In this document: positions 1-6,819 of the stretch, in pieces
Layout of the letters: every line of letters starts with the position of its first letter
Position numbering within the stretch: position 1 is the first letter of the stretch
Source of the DNA: an uncultured Bacteroidales bacterium
GTDB lineage: Bacteria; Bacteroidota; Bacteroidia; Bacteroidales; UBA932
DNA length: 32,672 bases
Assembly: GCA_900316525.1 (NCBI GenBank)
Contig: ONDF01000031.1
Coordinates: 1-32,672 of the forward strand
Direction of reading: 5' to 3'
Notes under the pieces: generated by a model
Database searches by the model: none
The model's input: only the letters and a program-made list of their open reading frames with translations
What the model was told of the DNA's origin: nothing
Program-made: the position numbers and the translations under genes

Positions 1-91
1 GCATGTATTGCTACACCCGCTGCCCCTCGACTTGCATGTGTTAAGCCTGCCGCTAGCGTTCATCCTGAGCCAGGATCAAACTCTTCATTGT
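1..91 (-). rRNA. rrs: 16S ribosomal RNA, 5' end only
   Basis: Read on the minus strand this is the conserved start of bacterial 16S rRNA: the universal 27F primer region (GAGTTTGATCCTGGCTCAG, positions 66-84) is followed by GATGAACGCTAGCGGCAGGC and the conserved AACACATGCAAGTCGAGGGG block. The sequence fits Bacteroidales. Only about the first 90 nucleotides are present because the window ends inside the gene. The 5' end at 91 is set by aligning TGAAGAG with E. coli positions 5-11, so it may be off by a few bases. Confidence 0.96.
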
Positions 92-256
92 ATAATTTTT
101 ATAAATCTAGCTTGTCCTTGGCACTGTTTCTCTAAAGAAACTGACGCTCGTTTAAAGTGAAATCTGTTACAATTTCTCGGTACTTGCTTGTACTTTTAGT
201 CTTTCAGTATTTTCAATGATCTCGTTAAAAAATCCCGTTCTCTTCAAACGGGACTG
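92..256 (-). promoter_or_regulatory. 16S rRNA operon leader with a 5' hairpin plus U-tract
   Basis: This is the AT-rich transcribed leader between the rRNA promoter and the mature 16S end. Directly at the predicted start there is a hairpin (minus strand CCCGTT, positions 252-247, pairs with AACGGG, 239-234, loop of 7) followed by A and six T (232-227). A second inverted repeat, GTTTCT/AGAAAC at 126-141, lies nearer the 16S end and may belong to the RNase III processing or antitermination region. No coding sequence was seen here. Confidence 0.6.
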
Positions 257-288
257 CAAAGGTAGAAACTTTTTTTGAACCGCCAAAA
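257..288 (-). promoter_or_regulatory. rRNA operon promoter (Bacteroidota -33/-7 type)
   Basis: On the minus strand TTTTGG (288-283) and TACCTTTG (264-257) are separated by 18-19 bases. This fits the Bacteroidota primary-sigma pattern of -33 TTTG and -7 TAnnTTTG. A tract of seven A (minus strand) lies between the boxes and another A-rich tract lies upstream. Predicted transcription start is about 252-255. Confidence 0.8.
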
Positions 289-306
289 TTTTTTTGAAGA
301 AATTCT

Positions 307-314
307 TACCTTTG
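307..314 (+). promoter_or_regulatory. -7 box of the chrA pair, next to the start codon
   Basis: TACCTTTG is a perfect TAnnTTTG box whose last base is only 8 bases before the ATG at 323. The predicted start would leave a 5' untranslated region of about 4 bases, a near-leaderless mRNA. No convincing -33 TTTG lies at the expected distance. Confidence 0.6.
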
Positions 315-322
315 TATTCACT

Positions 323-877
323 ATGGAGAAGAACAAGGTTTCATTGTGGCAGATCTTCGCCGTGTTCGCCAAGATCGGGGCGTTCACGATCGGCGGCGGG
401 TATGCCATGATCCCGATCATCCAGAACGAGATGGCGCGCCGGGGATGGATTTCCGAGGAGGAACTCCCCGACATCGTGGCGCTGTCCCAGTCGGCCCCGG
501 GCGTGATGGCCGTGAACATCTCGATCTTCGCGGGTTACCGCCTGCGCGGGGTCAAGGGCAGCATCGTCGCGACGCTGGGGTCCATCACACCGTCCTTCCT
601 GTTCATCCTCGCCATCGCGATGCTGTTCACCACGTTCAAGGACAATCCCTGGGTGGAAAGGGCCTTCAAAGGCATCCGTCCCGTGGTCATCTCCCTGATC
701 GCCGTGCCCATGGTGAATATGGCCAAGAAGTGCTGCAAGACCTGGTGGGCGTGGGCCCTGGCCGTCGCCGCCCTCGTCCTCGTGGCGTTCCTGAACGTCT
801 CGCCCATCTATATCCTCCTGAGCGTGATCGTCGTGTCCTTCAGTTTAACCTATTATAAGGAGAAATGGAGACGCTGA
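323..877 (+). CDS. chrA: Chromate transporter family protein, first subunit (ChrA, short form)
   Basis: This is a 184-residue inner membrane protein of the CHR family, which exports chromate (probably chromate/sulfate antiport) in characterised members. The half-size form works as a pair with a second subunit, encoded immediately downstream. The family signatures are visible near the N-terminus: GAFTIGGGYAMIPIIQ (about residues 18-33) and SQSAPGVMAVNIS (about 58-70), followed by four or so hydrophobic segments. The ATG at 323 is preferred over an in-frame ATG at 275 because the -7 promoter box at 307-314 lies between them and the family normally begins close to this point. The gene overlaps the next one by 13 bases, so the pair is translationally coupled. 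The true substrate in an anaerobic gut-type organism is uncertain. Confidence 0.9.
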   Translation: MEKNKVSLWQIFAVFAKIGAFTIGGGYAMIPIIQNEMARRGWISEEELPDIVALSQSAPGVMAVNISIFAGYRLRGVKGSIVATLGSITPSFLFILAIAMLFTTFKDNPWVERAFKGIRPVVISLIAVPMVNMAKKCCKTWWAWALAVAALVLVAFLNVSPIYILLSVIVVSFSLTYYKEKWRR

Positions 878-1467
878 CGCTGCTGCTGCAACTGTTCGGG
901 ACCTTCTTCCTGATCGGCGCCTTCACCATCGGCGGAGGCTATGCGATGCTGTCCCTGATCCAGGCCGAGGTCGTCACGGGCCACGGATGGATCTCTGAAA
1001 GCACCTTCACCGACATCGTGGCCATCTCGCAGATGACGCCGGGGCCCATCGGCATCAATTCCGCCACCTACGTGGGCTACGACGTCCTCGCCCACGCCAC
1101 GGGCAGCCACCTGATGGGCGTCCTGGGATCGGCCACTGCCACCCTCGCCCTCGTCATCCCCTCCTTCATCCTCGTCCTGCTGATCGTCCGGTTCTACACG
1201 AAGTTCAAGTCCAGCGTCCTGTTCGAGGGCGTGATGGGCGGGCTCCGGCCGACGGTGGTGGGCCTCATCGGCGCCGCCGCGGTGATTCTCATCGTGAAGA
1301 CCACCTGGTTCCAGGGCGCCCCCACCTTCACCGTCGTCGCGGAAAACTTCCCCGACTGGAAGAGCTGGTGCCTGCTGGCCGCGGCCTTCGCGGCCTCGAT
1401 GTGGGGAAAAGTCAATCCCATCCTCGTGATTCTGGGGGGCGCCGTGCTCGGGCTGTTGATTTATTGA
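865..1467 (+). CDS. chrA: Chromate transporter family protein, second subunit (ChrA, short form)
   Basis: This is the 200-residue partner of the preceding gene and is homologous to it: both carry the GAFTIGGGYAM motif (here about residues 18-28) and a PG-containing motif (SQMTPGPIGINSATYVGYD, about 57-75). Several long hydrophobic stretches place it in the inner membrane. Its start lies inside the last codons of the first subunit, preceded by AAGGAG-like bases at 858-863, one of the few purine-rich ribosome sites in the window. Two inverted half-size subunits are the known alternative to one long fused ChrA. The end abuts the promoter of the GH20 gene. Confidence 0.9.
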   Translation: METLTLLLQLFGTFFLIGAFTIGGGYAMLSLIQAEVVTGHGWISESTFTDIVAISQMTPGPIGINSATYVGYDVLAHATGSHLMGVLGSATATLALVIPSFILVLLIVRFYTKFKSSVLFEGVMGGLRPTVVGLIGAAAVILIVKTTWFQGAPTFTVVAENFPDWKSWCLLAAAFAASMWGKVNPILVILGGAVLGLLIY

Positions 1468-1468
1468 T

Positions 1469-1476
1469 TATCTTTG
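1469..1476 (+). promoter_or_regulatory. -7 box of the GH20 gene
   Basis: TATCTTTG matches TAnnTTTG exactly and begins just after the chrA2 stop codon. It would give a leader of about 16 bases before the ATG at 1497. No clear -33 box was found. Confidence 0.55.
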
Positions 1477-1496
1477 TGCACTTACTACGACTTAAT

Positions 1497-3197
1497 ATGA
1501 AACACACACTTCTTACCCTCCTGACCATCGCCCTCGCCGTGGCTTGCAGCGAAAACAAGCAGCCGCAGCCTTTCAGCGTGATTCCGATGCCCAACGACGT
1601 AACCCTCGCCGAGGGCTCCTTCAACGTGGCCGGCGCCCTGGTCACCTGTGACGAAAACCTGGACGACGCCTCCGCCAAGGCGGTCCAAGGCTTTGTCAAG
1701 ACCCTCGAAACCGTGACCGGAAAGCCCTGCAAGAGCGACAAGAACGGGATGGTCCACTTCGGCCTGAACCCGAACCTCGGCGCCGAGGAATACTTCCTCC
1801 AGGTCAAGACCGACGGCGTGAACGTGGAAGCGTCGGCCTTCGGCGGCTTCTTCTACGCCATCCAGACGCTCAAGCAGATGCTCCCGGCGGAGGTCTACGG
1901 CGGCAAGAAGGCCAACGCCGCCTGGCTCCTCCCCTGCGTCACCATCCTGGACGCCCCGCGCTTCGAGTACCGCGGCATCCACCTGGATCCGTGCCGCCAC
2001 TTCTGGACCATCGAGGAGACCAAGCGCTATATCGACATCGCCGCCGCCTACAAGCTGAACCGGCTCCACTGGCACCTCACCGAGGACCAGGGCTGGCGCA
2101 TGGAGATCAAGAAGTATCCGAAGCTCACCGAGGTGGGCGCCTGGCGCAGCGGCACCTGCATCGGCAAGGACTTCGACTCTAGCGACGGCATCCGCTACGG
2201 CGGTTTCTATACCCAGGACCAGATGCGCGAGATCGTGGCCTACGCCGCGGAGCGCAACATCACCGTCATCCCGGAGATGGACCTGCCCGGCCACATGGTC
2301 GCAGCCCTGGCCGCCTATCCGGAGCTGGGCTGCACCGGCGGCCCGTATGACGTCTGGACCCGCTGGGGCGTCTCCGAAGACGTTCTCTGCGTGGGCAAGG
2401 AGGAAACCTTCACCTTCCTGGAGGACGTCCTGACCGAGATGCTGGACATCTTCCCGTCCGAGTACATCCACATCGGCGGCGACGAGTGCCCGAAGGTGCG
2501 CTGGGAGAACTGCCCGCTTTGCCAGGCCCGCATCAAGGAGCTCGGCCTCAAGGCCCACGGCGACATCTCCGCCGAGCAGGAGCTCCAGTGCTACGTGACC
2601 GCCCGCATCCAGAAGTTCCTGAACGACCGCGGCCGCAAGATCATCGGCTGGGACGAGATCCTGGAAGGCGACCTGGCGCCCGGCGCGACGGTGATGTCGT
2701 GGCGCGGCACCCAGGGCGGCATCGAGGCCGCGAAGCGCGGATTCGACGTCATCATGACCCCGAACAGCCATATGTACATCGACTACTACCAGAGCCAGGA
2801 GCGCGACAAGGAGCCGCTGTGCATCGGCGGTCTCGTCACGGTGCCGAAGCTCTATTCTTACGAGCCCTACGACGGTATGGTCCCCGGCACGGAAGACCAC
2901 ATCCTCGGCGTGCAGGCGAACCTGTGGACCGAATACATCACGTCCAACGAGTTCCTGGAGTATATGCTGCTTCCGCGCATGTGCGCCCTCTCCGAGGTCC
3001 AGTGGTGCGACAAGGACCGCAAGGACTACGCCCGTTTCGACGCCTCGCTCGACCACACCTTCCAGATGCTGGACGTGATGGGCTACACCTACGCGAAGCA
3101 CGTGCGCGGCATCATCGGCCTGCCCGGCCACGAGCAGCCCGCCCGCTCGGAGGAAGAACTCAAGAAATACTTGGAAGAAAACCCGATCGGCTGGTAA
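1497..3197 (+). CDS. GH20 beta-N-acetylhexosaminidase, lipoprotein
   Basis: This 566-residue exo-glycosidase removes terminal beta-linked GlcNAc or GalNAc from glycans. The N-terminus is a lipoprotein signal with Cys17 (LAVAC), so the enzyme is lipid-anchored in the outer membrane or periplasm. A GH20b-type N-terminal domain (about 25-150) precedes the catalytic barrel that starts near FEYRGIHLDPCRHFW (about 155). HWHLTEDQGWRMEIKKYP and HIGGDECPK are visible, and the catalytic pair for substrate-assisted cleavage is Asp329-Glu330. The ATG at 1497 was chosen because it begins the signal peptide; an in-frame extension back to 1368 runs into chrA2. The cyclophilin gene follows with one base between stop and start. 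The enzyme could complement the N-glycan PUL at 9.8-20.5 kb, but it is not linked to it. Confidence 0.95.
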   Translation: MKHTLLTLLTIALAVACSENKQPQPFSVIPMPNDVTLAEGSFNVAGALVTCDENLDDASAKAVQGFVKTLETVTGKPCKSDKNGMVHFGLNPNLGAEEYFLQVKTDGVNVEASAFGGFFYAIQTLKQMLPAEVYGGKKANAAWLLPCVTILDAPRFEYRGIHLDPCRHFWTIEETKRYIDIAAAYKLNRLHWHLTEDQGWRMEIKKYPKLTEVGAWRSGTCIGKDFDSSDGIRYGGFYTQDQMREIVAYAAERNITVIPEMDLPGHMVAALAAYPELGCTGGPYDVWTRWGVSEDVLCVGKEETFTFLEDVLTEMLDIFPSEYIHIGGDECPKVRWENCPLCQARIKELGLKAHGDISAEQELQCYVTARIQKFLNDRGRKIIGWDEILEGDLAPGATVMSWRGTQGGIEAAKRGFDVIMTPNSHMYIDYYQSQERDKEPLCIGGLVTVPKLYSYEPYDGMVPGTEDHILGVQANLWTEYITSNEFLEYMLLPRMCALSEVQWCDKDRKDYARFDASLDHTFQMLDVMGYTYAKHVRGIIGLPGHEQPARSEEELKKYLEENPIGW

Positions 3198-3198
3198 T

Positions 3199-4073
3199 AT
3201 GAAACACTCTCTCACACTGGCCGTCCTCGTCCTCCTGGCCGCCTCCTGCGGAGGCCGGCGGGGGCAGGGCGCCGACGGATCCCTGGCCGACTCCCTGGCG
3301 ACCGAGGAGCCGGCGGCCACCGCGGCCAAGGAAAGCCCGAAGTCCGCGAAGGCGGACACCATCTCCGCGGCCAACTACAAGAACCGGCTGCCCCAGGAGC
3401 CCATTTTCGACATCGTCACCAACATGGGCACCATCCGGGTCAAGCTGTACAAGGACACGCCCAAGCACCGGGACAACTTCGCCCGGCTGGCGATCACGCG
3501 CTACTACGACGGCCTCCTGTTCCACCGGGTGATCGACGGATTCATGATCCAGGGACCTCGCGGGTCGAGGAATGGGGCGAGGGCGGCCCGGGCTACACCG
3601 TCGACGCTGAAATCCTGCCGGAGCACCGGCACAAGAAAGGCGCCCTGGCCGCCGCCCGCCGCGGCGACCTGGCCAACCCGATGCGGGAATCGTCCGGCTC
3701 CCAGTTCTACCTGGTCCAGGATTCCACGAACTGCAAGCACCTGAACGGGGAATATACCGTCTTCGGCGAGACCATCGGCGGACTCAACGTCATCGACCGG
3801 ATCGCCCGCGTGCAGACCGACCGGCTGGACCGTCCCGTACGTCCCGTCGTCATCCAGCGCATCCGCCCGAACGAGCAGATGAACAAGCGGGCCCTGGAAG
3901 AGGAGCAGCGCGCCCTGGAGGAAGCCGCGAATCCGACGGAGCCCGAAGCGGCCAAGAAAGAGAACACCAACCCGGAAGAGGAAATCCTGCTGGACGTCCA
4001 GACCGAGCTGAAGGATACCTCCATCCTCGGCGGCCGGAAGCTCAAGCACCGGGGAAGCAAAAAATCAAAATAA
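3199..4073 (+). pseudogene. Cyclophilin-type peptidyl-prolyl isomerase lipoprotein, frameshifted
   Basis: The first frame (3199-3552) encodes a lipoprotein signal (Cys17 in LAASC), a Ser/Ala/Glu-rich linker and the start of a cyclophilin domain ending at FHRVIDGFMIQG. The second frame (from 3558 to the stop at 4073) continues with RVEEWGEGGPGYTV, then ALAAARRGDLANPMRESSG and SQFYLVQ, and a charged C-terminal tail. Cyclophilins normally have a GGDP-type loop directly after MIQ; only five bases (3553-3557) remain there. About 10 bases therefore appear to be deleted, destroying that loop and the frame. Everything else, including the catalytic Arg in FHRV and the QFYL strand, is intact. This is either a recent mutation or an assembly error. 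The gene follows the GH20 stop by one base and ends about 90 bases before a strong terminator. Confidence 0.85.
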
Positions 4074-4120
4074 TTTCCCGCGAACTTGACCTTTGGCACA
4101 GTATTCGCAATAAAATTAGT

Positions 4121-4192
4121 CGAATAGTTTTTTCATAGGTTAAGTTTTAGGTTAGAATTGCGACCGCCGCTTGCTGGGAAGCACGCGGCGGT
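4121..4192. repeat. 72-bp inverted repeat, left copy
   Basis: This copy matches the reverse complement of 5461-5532 at 71 of 72 positions; the single difference is at 4163. Weaker similarity continues outward for about 25-30 bases to a shared TTGGCAC (4093-4099). The inner end is a GC-rich hairpin (4164-4191). The outer part, read on the minus strand, contains AACCT followed by ATGAAAAAACTATTCG, which looks like the 5' untranslated region and first codons of a Bacteroidota secreted-protein gene; here that frame stops after six codons. The two copies enclose the DUF362 gene and an EamA fragment. Confidence 0.93.
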
Positions 4193-4203
4193 TTTTCTTT
4201 TTT
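4164..4203 (+). terminator. Intrinsic terminator after the cyclophilin gene
   Basis: CCGCCGC (4164-4170) pairs with GCGGCGG (4185-4191). An inner TGCT/AGCA stem is closed by a GGGA loop, and TTTTTCTTTTTT follows (4192-4203). The stem belongs to the inverted repeat, but only this copy has a long T-run, so it should terminate rightward transcripts here. Confidence 0.85.
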
Positions 4204-4266
4204 GGCCGCCCCCGCGTTCCAGGTCCGAAAAAAATGCGTATCTTGCAGAATAATGCATTGAAAACT

Positions 4267-5313
4267 ATGAAAGGACTGTCCATTCTTACCACTTTGCTGC
4301 TGATTTCCATGTGCACGACCAACAACTCCACTGTCAAGGACGGGAACAAGTACGTCCCTTACGACCAGCGGGACGGCGAGGAAGCCGTGGTCTATTTCAC
4401 CCGCAACCTCTCCCCCGAAGGGCTCATCGCCGCGTATGAGAAAGTCAGCGGCGACATCGAGGGCCGCGTGGGCGTCAAGCTCCACACCGGCGAGCAGAAC
4501 GGGCCGAACATCATCCCCCGCGAATGGGTGAAAGCTCTGATCGAGAAGGACCTGCCGGAAGCGAACATCATCGAGACGAACACCTACTACGAGGGCGACC
4601 GCTACACCACGGAGGCCCATCGGAAGACAATCCAGGTCAATGGCTGGACCTTCTGCCCGGTGGACATCATCGACGAGGAGGACACCCTCACGCTGCCGGT
4701 CGTCGGCGGCAAGTGGTTCGACAAGATGTCCGTGGGAAGCCACCTCGTCAACTATGACTCCATGGTGGCGCTCACGCATTTCAAGGGCCACACCCAGGGC
4801 GGCTTCGGCGGCAGCAACAAGAACATCGGCATCGGCTGCGCCGACGGCCGCGTGGGCAAGGCCTGGATCCACACCACCCCCGGCCAGCCCAACCAGTGGG
4901 ACATCGCCGAGGAGGAGTTCATGGAGCGGATGACCGAATCCACCAAGGCCACCATCGACCATTTCGGCAAGCACGTGACCTATGTCAATGTGATGCGCAA
5001 CATGTCCGTCTCCTGTGACTGCGAAGGCCTCGCGGCCGAGCCCGTGGTCACGCCCAACGTGGGCATCCTCTCGTCCACCGACATCCTGGCCGTGGACCAG
5101 GCCTGCGTCGACATCGTCTACGCGATGACGGCCGAGGAGCACCACGACCTCGTGGAACGCATCGAGACCCGGCACGGCCTCCGCCAGCTTTCCTACATGA
5201 AGGAACTGGGCATGGGCCACGACCGCTACATCCTCATCGACCTGGACAACGGCGGGGCGCGCATCACCGCCGCCGACGCCGCCAAGGGCCTGAAACCGTT
5301 CGTCCAGCAGTAA
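4267..5313 (+). CDS. DUF362 domain-containing lipoprotein
   Basis: This 348-residue protein belongs to the DUF362 family, whose members often carry iron-sulfur clusters but whose reaction is not established. Typical family segments are HFKGHTQGGFGGSNKNIGIG in the middle and, near the C-terminus, NVGILSSTDILAVDQACVDI. No ferredoxin-type CxxCxxC cluster motif is present, although a CDC occurs shortly before the last conserved segment. A lipoprotein signal with Cys16 (LISMC) supports the ATG at 4267 over in-frame starts at 4171 and 4234. A -7-like TATCTTGC lies at 4239-4246, resembling TATCTTTGC with one T missing. The gene is the only intact one between the 72-bp inverted repeats and is followed after four bases by a truncated EamA gene. 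Confidence 0.85.
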   Translation: MKGLSILTTLLLISMCTTNNSTVKDGNKYVPYDQRDGEEAVVYFTRNLSPEGLIAAYEKVSGDIEGRVGVKLHTGEQNGPNIIPREWVKALIEKDLPEANIIETNTYYEGDRYTTEAHRKTIQVNGWTFCPVDIIDEEDTLTLPVVGGKWFDKMSVGSHLVNYDSMVALTHFKGHTQGGFGGSNKNIGIGCADGRVGKAWIHTTPGQPNQWDIAEEEFMERMTESTKATIDHFGKHVTYVNVMRNMSVSCDCEGLAAEPVVTPNVGILSSTDILAVDQACVDIVYAMTAEEHHDLVERIETRHGLRQLSYMKELGMGHDRYILIDLDNGGARITAADAAKGLKPFVQQ

Positions 5314-5317
5314 TCGG

Positions 5318-5431
5318 TTGACCAAAGAGACCAAAACCCTGTTCCTGCTCCATACGGCTGTGTTCCTGGCCGGATGGACGGGCATCTTCGGGCGGCTGAT
5401 CACCCTCGGAGGGCTGCCGGGGAAACGGTAA
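5318..5431 (+). pseudogene. EamA/DMT-family transporter, N-terminal fragment
   Basis: A reading frame starting at TTG 5318 gives 37 residues, including LFLLHTAVFLAGWTGIFGRL and ITLGG, before a stop. This resembles the first transmembrane helix of EamA (drug/metabolite) transporters of Bacteroidota, in which the sequence normally continues into a VWYR-type segment. Here the match ends at GGLP and the inverted repeat begins about 30 bases later. The four-base gap to the DUF362 stop suggests that the transporter was once translationally coupled to it. Identification rests on recognition of one short conserved segment. Confidence 0.6.
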
Positions 5432-5460
5432 CGGTTTTTCCGGAGCGTACACAAAAGACT

Positions 5461-5532
5461 ACCGCCGCGTGCTTCCCAGCAAGCGGCGGCCGCAATTCTA
5501 ACCTAAAACTTAACCTATGAAAAAACTATTCG
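5461..5532. repeat. 72-bp inverted repeat, right copy
   Basis: This is the inverted partner of 4121-4192 (71/72 identity). Its hairpin (5462-5489) has no T-run on the plus strand and only TAGTCTTTT on the minus strand, so it is a weak terminator at best. On the plus strand the repeat contains AACCT plus ATG at 5517, opening a 23-codon frame (MKKLFAIFQCEIRAKNCASF, then PKN, stop at 5588) that resembles the beginning of a signal peptide and then loses sense. It is probably a remnant rather than a gene. Confidence 0.93.
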
Positions 5533-5589
5533 CTATTTTTCAATGCGAAATCCGTGCCAAAAACTGCGCTTCCTTCCCTAAAAATTGAC

Positions 5590-5597
5590 TAACTTTG
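5590..5597 (+). promoter_or_regulatory. -7 box of the CobW-type GTPase gene
   Basis: TAACTTTG matches TAnnTTTG and lies 24 bases before the ATG at 5622. No -33 TTTG was found at the expected spacing. Confidence 0.55.
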
Positions 5598-5621
5598 CAT
5601 CCGCGTAAAACTTTTTGCGAC

Positions 5622-6767
5622 ATGACCATCGAACTTGAACAGAAACAGATACCGGTCCTGCTGCTGACCGGGTACCTCGGGAGCGGAAAGACCACCCTCC
5701 TGAACCGCATCCTCTCGAACCGCAAGGGCATCAAATTCGCCGTGATCGTGAACGACATCGGCGAGGTGAACATCGACGCGGACCTCATCGAGAAGGGCGG
5801 CATCGTGGGCCAGACGGACGACAGCCTCGTGGCCCTGCAAAACGGATGCATCTGCTGCACCCTCAAGATGGACCTCGTGGCCCAGCTGTCGGAAATCTCC
5901 GCGATGCGGAAGTTCGACTACATCGTCATCGAGGCCAGCGGCATCTGCGAGCCGGCGCCCATCGCCCAGACCATCAGCACGCTGCCGATGTTCGGCCCCC
6001 AGTATGTCCATGAGGCCCTCCCCTACCTGGACTGCATCGTCACCGTGGTCGACGCCCTGCGGATGCGGGACGAGTTCGAAAGCGGCGGCGCGCTCCAGAA
6101 GGAGGACATCGGCGAGGACGACCTCGAGCGCCTCGTCATCGAGCAGGTGGAATTCTGCAACATCGTCCTGCTGAACAAGGCCGCGGAGGTCTCCGCCGAT
6201 GAGCTCGGCAAGCTGCGGGGCATCATCGCGAGCCTCAACCCGCAGGCCCGGATCCTGGACTGCAACTACGGCGACGTCGACCTGGACGAAATCATCTACA
6301 CCGGCATGTTCGACTTCGACCGGGTGGCCACTTCCGCCGCCTGGATCGCCGCCATCGAAGGCGAGGGCGAGGAGGAAGAGGCCGAGGGCGAGGCCCTGGA
6401 ATACGGGATCGACACCTACGTGTACGCAGCCCGTCCGGCGCTGGACATGAACAAGTTCGACTATATGGTGGCCCGCAAGTGGCCCGCGAACATCATCCGC
6501 GCGAAAGGCCTCTGCTATTTCTCCGACGACACGGACAAGTGCTACCTCTTCGAGCAGTCCGGCCGCCAGAAGAGCATCCGCGACGCGGGCCTCTGGTACG
6601 CGACGATGGAGGAGGAAGACCTGAACGAGCGCCTCGAGCGCGACCCCATCCTCCGCCGCGACTGGGACCCGGTGTACGGCGACCGGATGCAGAAGATCGT
6701 GTTCATCGGCCAGCACCTGGACAAACCGGGGATCAAGAAATTGATGGACGACTGCCTGGCGGAATAA
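5622..6767 (+). CDS. CobW/COG0523-family GTPase, putative metal chaperone
   Basis: This 381-residue cytoplasmic GTPase belongs to the COG0523 family (CobW, YjiA, ZNG1 and relatives), which delivers or inserts metals such as zinc or cobalt. Visible motifs are Walker A GYLGSGKTT (17-25), the metal-binding CxCC at Cys75-Cys77-Cys78 (NGCICCTL), EASGICEPAPI in the switch region and LLNKAAEVS, a variant of the guanine-specificity NKxD motif that lacks the Asp. An acidic insertion (EGEGEEEEAEGE, about 246-257) precedes the CobW C-terminal domain. The start follows the promoter box; a TTG start at 5595 would lie inside that box. The metal cannot be predicted and no metal-regulated operator was recognised. 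Transcription ends at the shared terminator at 6775. Confidence 0.9.
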   Translation: MTIELEQKQIPVLLLTGYLGSGKTTLLNRILSNRKGIKFAVIVNDIGEVNIDADLIEKGGIVGQTDDSLVALQNGCICCTLKMDLVAQLSEISAMRKFDYIVIEASGICEPAPIAQTISTLPMFGPQYVHEALPYLDCIVTVVDALRMRDEFESGGALQKEDIGEDDLERLVIEQVEFCNIVLLNKAAEVSADELGKLRGIIASLNPQARILDCNYGDVDLDEIIYTGMFDFDRVATSAAWIAAIEGEGEEEEAEGEALEYGIDTYVYAARPALDMNKFDYMVARKWPANIIRAKGLCYFSDDTDKCYLFEQSGRQKSIRDAGLWYATMEEEDLNERLERDPILRRDWDPVYGDRMQKIVFIGQHLDKPGIKKLMDDCLAE

Positions 6768-6807
6768 AAAAAAAGAATCCGGCTCTTTCGAGTCGGATTC
6801 ATTTTTT
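6766..6807. terminator. Bidirectional terminator between the GTPase gene and tsf
   Basis: GAATCCGGCTC (6775-6785), loop TTTC and GAGTCGGATTC (6790-6800) form a nearly perfect stem. It is flanked by an A-run (6766-6774) and a T-run (6802-6807), so it can end rightward transcripts of the GTPase gene and leftward transcripts of tsf. Confidence 0.9.
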
Positions 6808-6819
6808 AAGGAAGACCTC

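Noticed and set aside
5517..5588. 23-codon frame starting in the right inverted repeat as a gene
   Set aside because: The beginning resembles a signal peptide but the frame has no continuing hydrophobic core, no promoter and no counterpart in the left copy beyond six codons.
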